A stretch of 64,000 nt of DNA from Pseudomonas mosselii. GTDB taxonomy: Bacteria > Pseudomonadota > Gammaproteobacteria > Pseudomonadales > Pseudomonadaceae. The position numbers and the translations under genes were made by a program. Each line of letters begins with the position of its first letter. Positions within the stretch are counted from its first letter, which is position 1. The DNA is taken from NCBI RefSeq assembly GCF_005796105.1, contig NZ_VAUO01000001.1:992001-1056000 (forward strand), given 5' to 3'. Positions 61,922 to 64,000 of this stretch are shown piece by piece. The notes beneath the pieces were generated by a model. That model did not search any database, had not been told where the DNA came from, and was given only the letters and a program-made list of their open reading frames with translations.

Positions 61922-62467
61922 ATGGACACCGGGACACGACTCAAACTGGTGCGTGAACGCAACAACCTCTCGCAACGGGAACTGGCCCGCCGCAGCGGCC
62001 TGACCAACTCGACCATCTCGCAGATCGAGCAGAATCGCGTCAGCCCGTCGGTCAGTTCGCTGAAAAAGCTGCTCGAAGGCATTCCGATGTCGCTGGCGGA
62101 GTTCTTCAGCTTCGACGAGCCGGTGCGTGAAGAGCGCTATGTGTTCCGTGGCGCTGAGCAGCCGGACCTGGGCCGCAATGGCCTGCGCATGCTGCTGGTC
62201 GGCGCCAGCGTCGAAGGTCGGCAGATGCGTATGCTGCGCGAGCTGTATGCGCCTGGCGCGGACTCCGGCGAGCCGATCGTGCACTCGGTAGGTGAAGAGT
62301 GCGGCCTGGTCACCCGTGGCACCATGGAACTGTGGGTCGATGGCCAAGTCAGCATTCTTAATGCGGGCGACGGCTACTACATCCCCACCACCCTGCCGCA
62401 CAGTTTCAAGAACATCGGCCCCGACGAAGCCGAGATCATCAGCGCCAACACCCCGGCGAACTTCTGA
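61922..62467 (+). CDS. XRE-family regulator with C-terminal cupin (PuuR-like)
   Basis: 181 residues from the ATG at 61922. HTH at 1-57 (RLKLVRERNNLSQRELARRSGLTNSTISQIEQNRVSPSVSSLKKLLEGI) and a cupin at about 105-178 (GEECGLVTRGTMELWVDGQVSILNAGDGYYIPTTLPHSFKNIGPDEAEIISANTP). The combination is that of PuuR and related regulators of polyamine or amino-acid genes. No such genes are adjacent. A small gene follows 6 bp later. Confidence 0.9.
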   Translation: MDTGTRLKLVRERNNLSQRELARRSGLTNSTISQIEQNRVSPSVSSLKKLLEGIPMSLAEFFSFDEPVREERYVFRGAEQPDLGRNGLRMLLVGASVEGRQMRMLRELYAPGADSGEPIVHSVGEECGLVTRGTMELWVDGQVSILNAGDGYYIPTTLPHSFKNIGPDEAEIISANTPANF

Positions 62468-62473
62468 TCGGCC

Positions 62474-62785
62474 ATGCCAGGCATCAGCAGCCGCGAAACC
62501 TACCAGCAATTGCGTGACGCCGCCTTGGGCGTCGCGCCGTTGCAGGTGCTTGCCCAAATGCCGGGCGGCATCTGGCAAGTGCATATCGGCGGCTGGCAGC
62601 TCGTCCTGCTGATCGATGACGAAGGCCTGGCCAGTTGTACCGAGGCCACCCGCCCCGACGGGTGCCAGGCGAGCCAGGCCGACTGGCCACGCTACGGCAC
62701 CAACCCGGTGGACCACTTGAGCCTTTGGGAACGCCGCCAGATCGAGCGGGCGCTAACCGGCCAGGGCCTGCTCGACGAAATCTAG
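62474..62785 (+). CDS. Small conserved protein, unknown function
   Basis: 103 residues, starting 6 bp after the XRE-cupin stop, so probably co-transcribed. One compact domain: QLRDAALGVAPLQVLAQMPGGIWQVHIGGWQLVLLIDDEGLASCTEATRPDG, then NPVDHLSLWERRQIERAL. It resembles a DUF7693-type Pseudomonas protein from memory; no function is known. Its last 33 bases overlap the 3' end of the convergent isomerase-like gene. Confidence 0.7.
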   Translation: MPGISSRETYQQLRDAALGVAPLQVLAQMPGGIWQVHIGGWQLVLLIDDEGLASCTEATRPDGCQASQADWPRYGTNPVDHLSLWERRQIERALTGQGLLDEI

Positions 62786-63346
62786 CCGGTCCTGGCCGAA
62801 GAACATCTGATTACCGACGAAACACGTCGGCGCCCCGAACACGCCGCGTTCCACCGCCTGCTCAGTGGCGTGCTTGAGGGCGTGCTTGACCTCGGGGCGG
62901 GCGGCCAGGTCATGCAGCGACGCAGCGTCGAAGCCGCCTTCGGCCAGCGTTCGGTCCAGTACCGCCGGATCGGACAGGTTACGTTTGTGCACCCAAAGCC
63001 CCTCGAACAGCACTTTGAGTAGCGCCTCGAAACGCGTCGGCTCATGCAGCTGGGTGCCTATCACCGCGCGCATCAGGTGCAGCGTATTGAGCGGGAACCC
63101 CGCTGGCAGGCCAAACGGCACAGCGTAGCGCTCGGCAAAGCGTGCGAGGTCGACGAACATGTAGCGCCCCTTGGCCGGGACCATCGCCGGTGATGCATTG
63201 CCGGTGGCCTGGAACACCCCGCCCAGCAGCATCGGGCGGTACAGCAGTTGCGCATCGCAACGGGCGCAGAGCGCCGGAAGCTGGGTCCAGGCCAGATAAC
63301 TGGCGGGGCTGCCCAGGTCGAAGAAGAACTCGACGGTTTTGCTCAT
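62753..63346 (-). CDS. 2-Hydroxychromene-2-carboxylate isomerase-like (DsbA/kappa-GST fold)
   Basis: 197 residues; AAGGA before the ATG. FFFDLGSPASYLAWTQLPAL at the N-terminus carries the active-site Ser of the family in place of the DsbA Cys pair; RGVFGAPTCFVGNQMFFGQDRLDFV is the C-terminal glutathione-binding signature with the cis-Pro. Family members use glutathione in aromatic breakdown (naphthalene) or related reactions. It follows an SDR gene by 45 bp on the same strand, likely in one operon. It overlaps the end of the opposite small gene. Confidence 0.87.
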   Translation of the reverse strand: MSKTVEFFFDLGSPASYLAWTQLPALCARCDAQLLYRPMLLGGVFQATGNASPAMVPAKGRYMFVDLARFAERYAVPFGLPAGFPLNTLHLMRAVIGTQLHEPTRFEALLKVLFEGLWVHKRNLSDPAVLDRTLAEGGFDAASLHDLAARPEVKHALKHATEQAVERGVFGAPTCFVGNQMFFGQDRLDFVEQALAG

Positions 63347-63391
63347 GATGTAGTCCTTGCTTGAAGTGGCTTGAAAGCTGCTGGGCCGCGC

Positions 63392-64000
63392 TCACCAACG
63401 CTCCATCCAAGGGCGCAGGTCGAGTTCGAAGGTCCAGGCATCGCGCGGCTGGCTGTGCAGGTACCAGTAGCTGTCTGCGATGTGCGCGGGGTCGAGGATG
63501 CCGTCCTGGTCTTTCAGTGCGTAGCGCTCGGGGAAGCTGTCGCGGATGAACGCCGTGTCGATGGCCCCATCCACTAGCACATGGGCCACGTGGATGTTGC
63601 GTGGCCCCAGCTCCCGGGCCATGCTCTGGGCTAACGCACGCAAGGCATGCTTGGCTCCGGCGAATGCGGCAAAGCCCGCTGCACCACGCGTGCCGGCGGT
63701 GGCACCGGTGAACAACAACGTACCGCGCCCGCGCTGTAGCATGCGCCGGGCCACGGCCTGGGCGTTCAGAAATCCGGCGAAACAGGCCATTTCCCAGATC
63801 TTGAAATACTTGCGCGGCGTTTCGTCGAGGATGCTGCACGGCACGTTGGCGCCAATATTGAAGACGAACGCCTCGATCGGGCCGATATCGCGCTCGATGG
63901 TCTCGATCAAATCGGCCACCTCATCCTCCTTGCGCGCATCGGAACCAAAGCCATATGACTGCCCGCCAGTTGCGCGGATTTGCTCCACCAACGGTTGCAA
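63392..64000 (-). CDS. SDR-family protein (5' end beyond window), catalytic Tyr replaced by Phe
   Basis: 202 codons are visible; the N-terminus with the dinucleotide Gly motif lies past base 64000. Rossmann features: EAFVFNIGANVP (the NAG-like motif as NIG), GTLLFTGATAGTRG at the Ser/Thr position, and AGFAAFAGAKHALRALAQSMARELGPRNIHVAHVLVDGAIDT. The Y-x3-K pair reads F-A-G-A-K, so the usual catalytic Tyr is Phe (codon TTC on the minus strand). It may be a non-classical SDR or lack dehydrogenase activity. It probably shares an operon with the isomerase-like gene. Confidence 0.8.
   Translation of the reverse strand: MQPLVEQIRATGGQSYGFGSDARKEDEVADLIETIERDIGPIEAFVFNIGANVPCSILDETPRKYFKIWEMACFAGFLNAQAVARRMLQRGRGTLLFTGATAGTRGAAGFAAFAGAKHALRALAQSMARELGPRNIHVAHVLVDGAIDTAFIRDSFPERYALKDQDGILDPAHIADSYWYLHSQPRDAWTFELDLRPWMERW

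Overview
The window reads as chromosomal DNA of a fluorescent Pseudomonas, most likely of the P. putida group. Support: high GC throughout, putida-type REP palindromes (GTAGGAGCGGCCTTG-like and TGTGGGAGCGGGCTTG-like), an OprD-family porin, pobA beside an AraC-type pobR, and a second stand-alone PBP2. No rRNA, tRNA, CRISPR array, integrase or intact insertion sequence was recognised. It is accessory-rich metabolic and sensory chromosome rather than an obvious island.

Layout. 1-4.8 kb: tail of an autotransporter, a REP pair, catalase-peroxidase katG divergent from a LysR regulator, and a small lipoprotein. 5-11.2 kb: a DUF1624 membrane protein behind a Zur-like palindrome, then a cobalamin riboswitch driving a five-gene operon (periplasmic binding protein, FecCD permease, ATPase, pseudoazurin-type blue copper protein, OprD-like porin). 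11.2-11.75 kb: a dense REP cluster. 11.7-18.8 kb: acetyltransferase; an ornithine-cyclodeaminase-like / RidA / FAD amine oxidase trio; an ABC exporter; an MFS exporter. 18.8-19.5 kb: decayed tail of a GmrSD/DUF1524-type nuclease. 19.5-26 kb: three hybrid histidine kinases, of which one has a LOV blue-light domain and one is a bacteriophytochrome.

26-40.5 kb: a pectin/galacturonate cluster with two FCD-type GntR regulators, a GH28 polygalacturonase, an Opp/Dpp-type importer with two interleaved binding proteins, an enolase-superfamily enzyme, a KdgM-type porin, uronate dehydrogenase and an SMP-30 lactonase. Read together: an exported or periplasmic GH28 cuts (oligo)galacturonides, KdgM passes them through the outer membrane, the ABC system imports them, Udh oxidises galacturonate to galactarolactone, and the lactonase and/or the enolase-family enzyme processes the product. 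40.5-50 kb: small genes (chalcone-isomerase-like, DUF3144, HIT, DHCW cupin), a LysR/PACE efflux pair, a large HD-GYP phosphodiesterase, a BASS-type transporter with a divergent AraC regulator, and endonuclease I. 50-64 kb: PBP2 paralogue, orphan FecR behind a Fur-like site, pobA/pobR, a GST, a proline-racemase-family protein with a Gly at the second catalytic position, an ECF sigma/anti-sigma pair divergent from a catalase-like protein plus cytochrome b561, an MFS transporter, a XRE-cupin regulator, a 2-hydroxychromene-2-carboxylate-isomerase-like protein and an incomplete SDR.

The strongest candidates for something under-described are the B12-riboswitch operon that joins an importer to a blue copper protein and a porin with no TonB receptor, the three-kinase photosensory locus, and the ECF control region in which the same GGAATA-N15-CGTC element faces both ways. 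All functions are inferred from reading the sequence; no database search was run.
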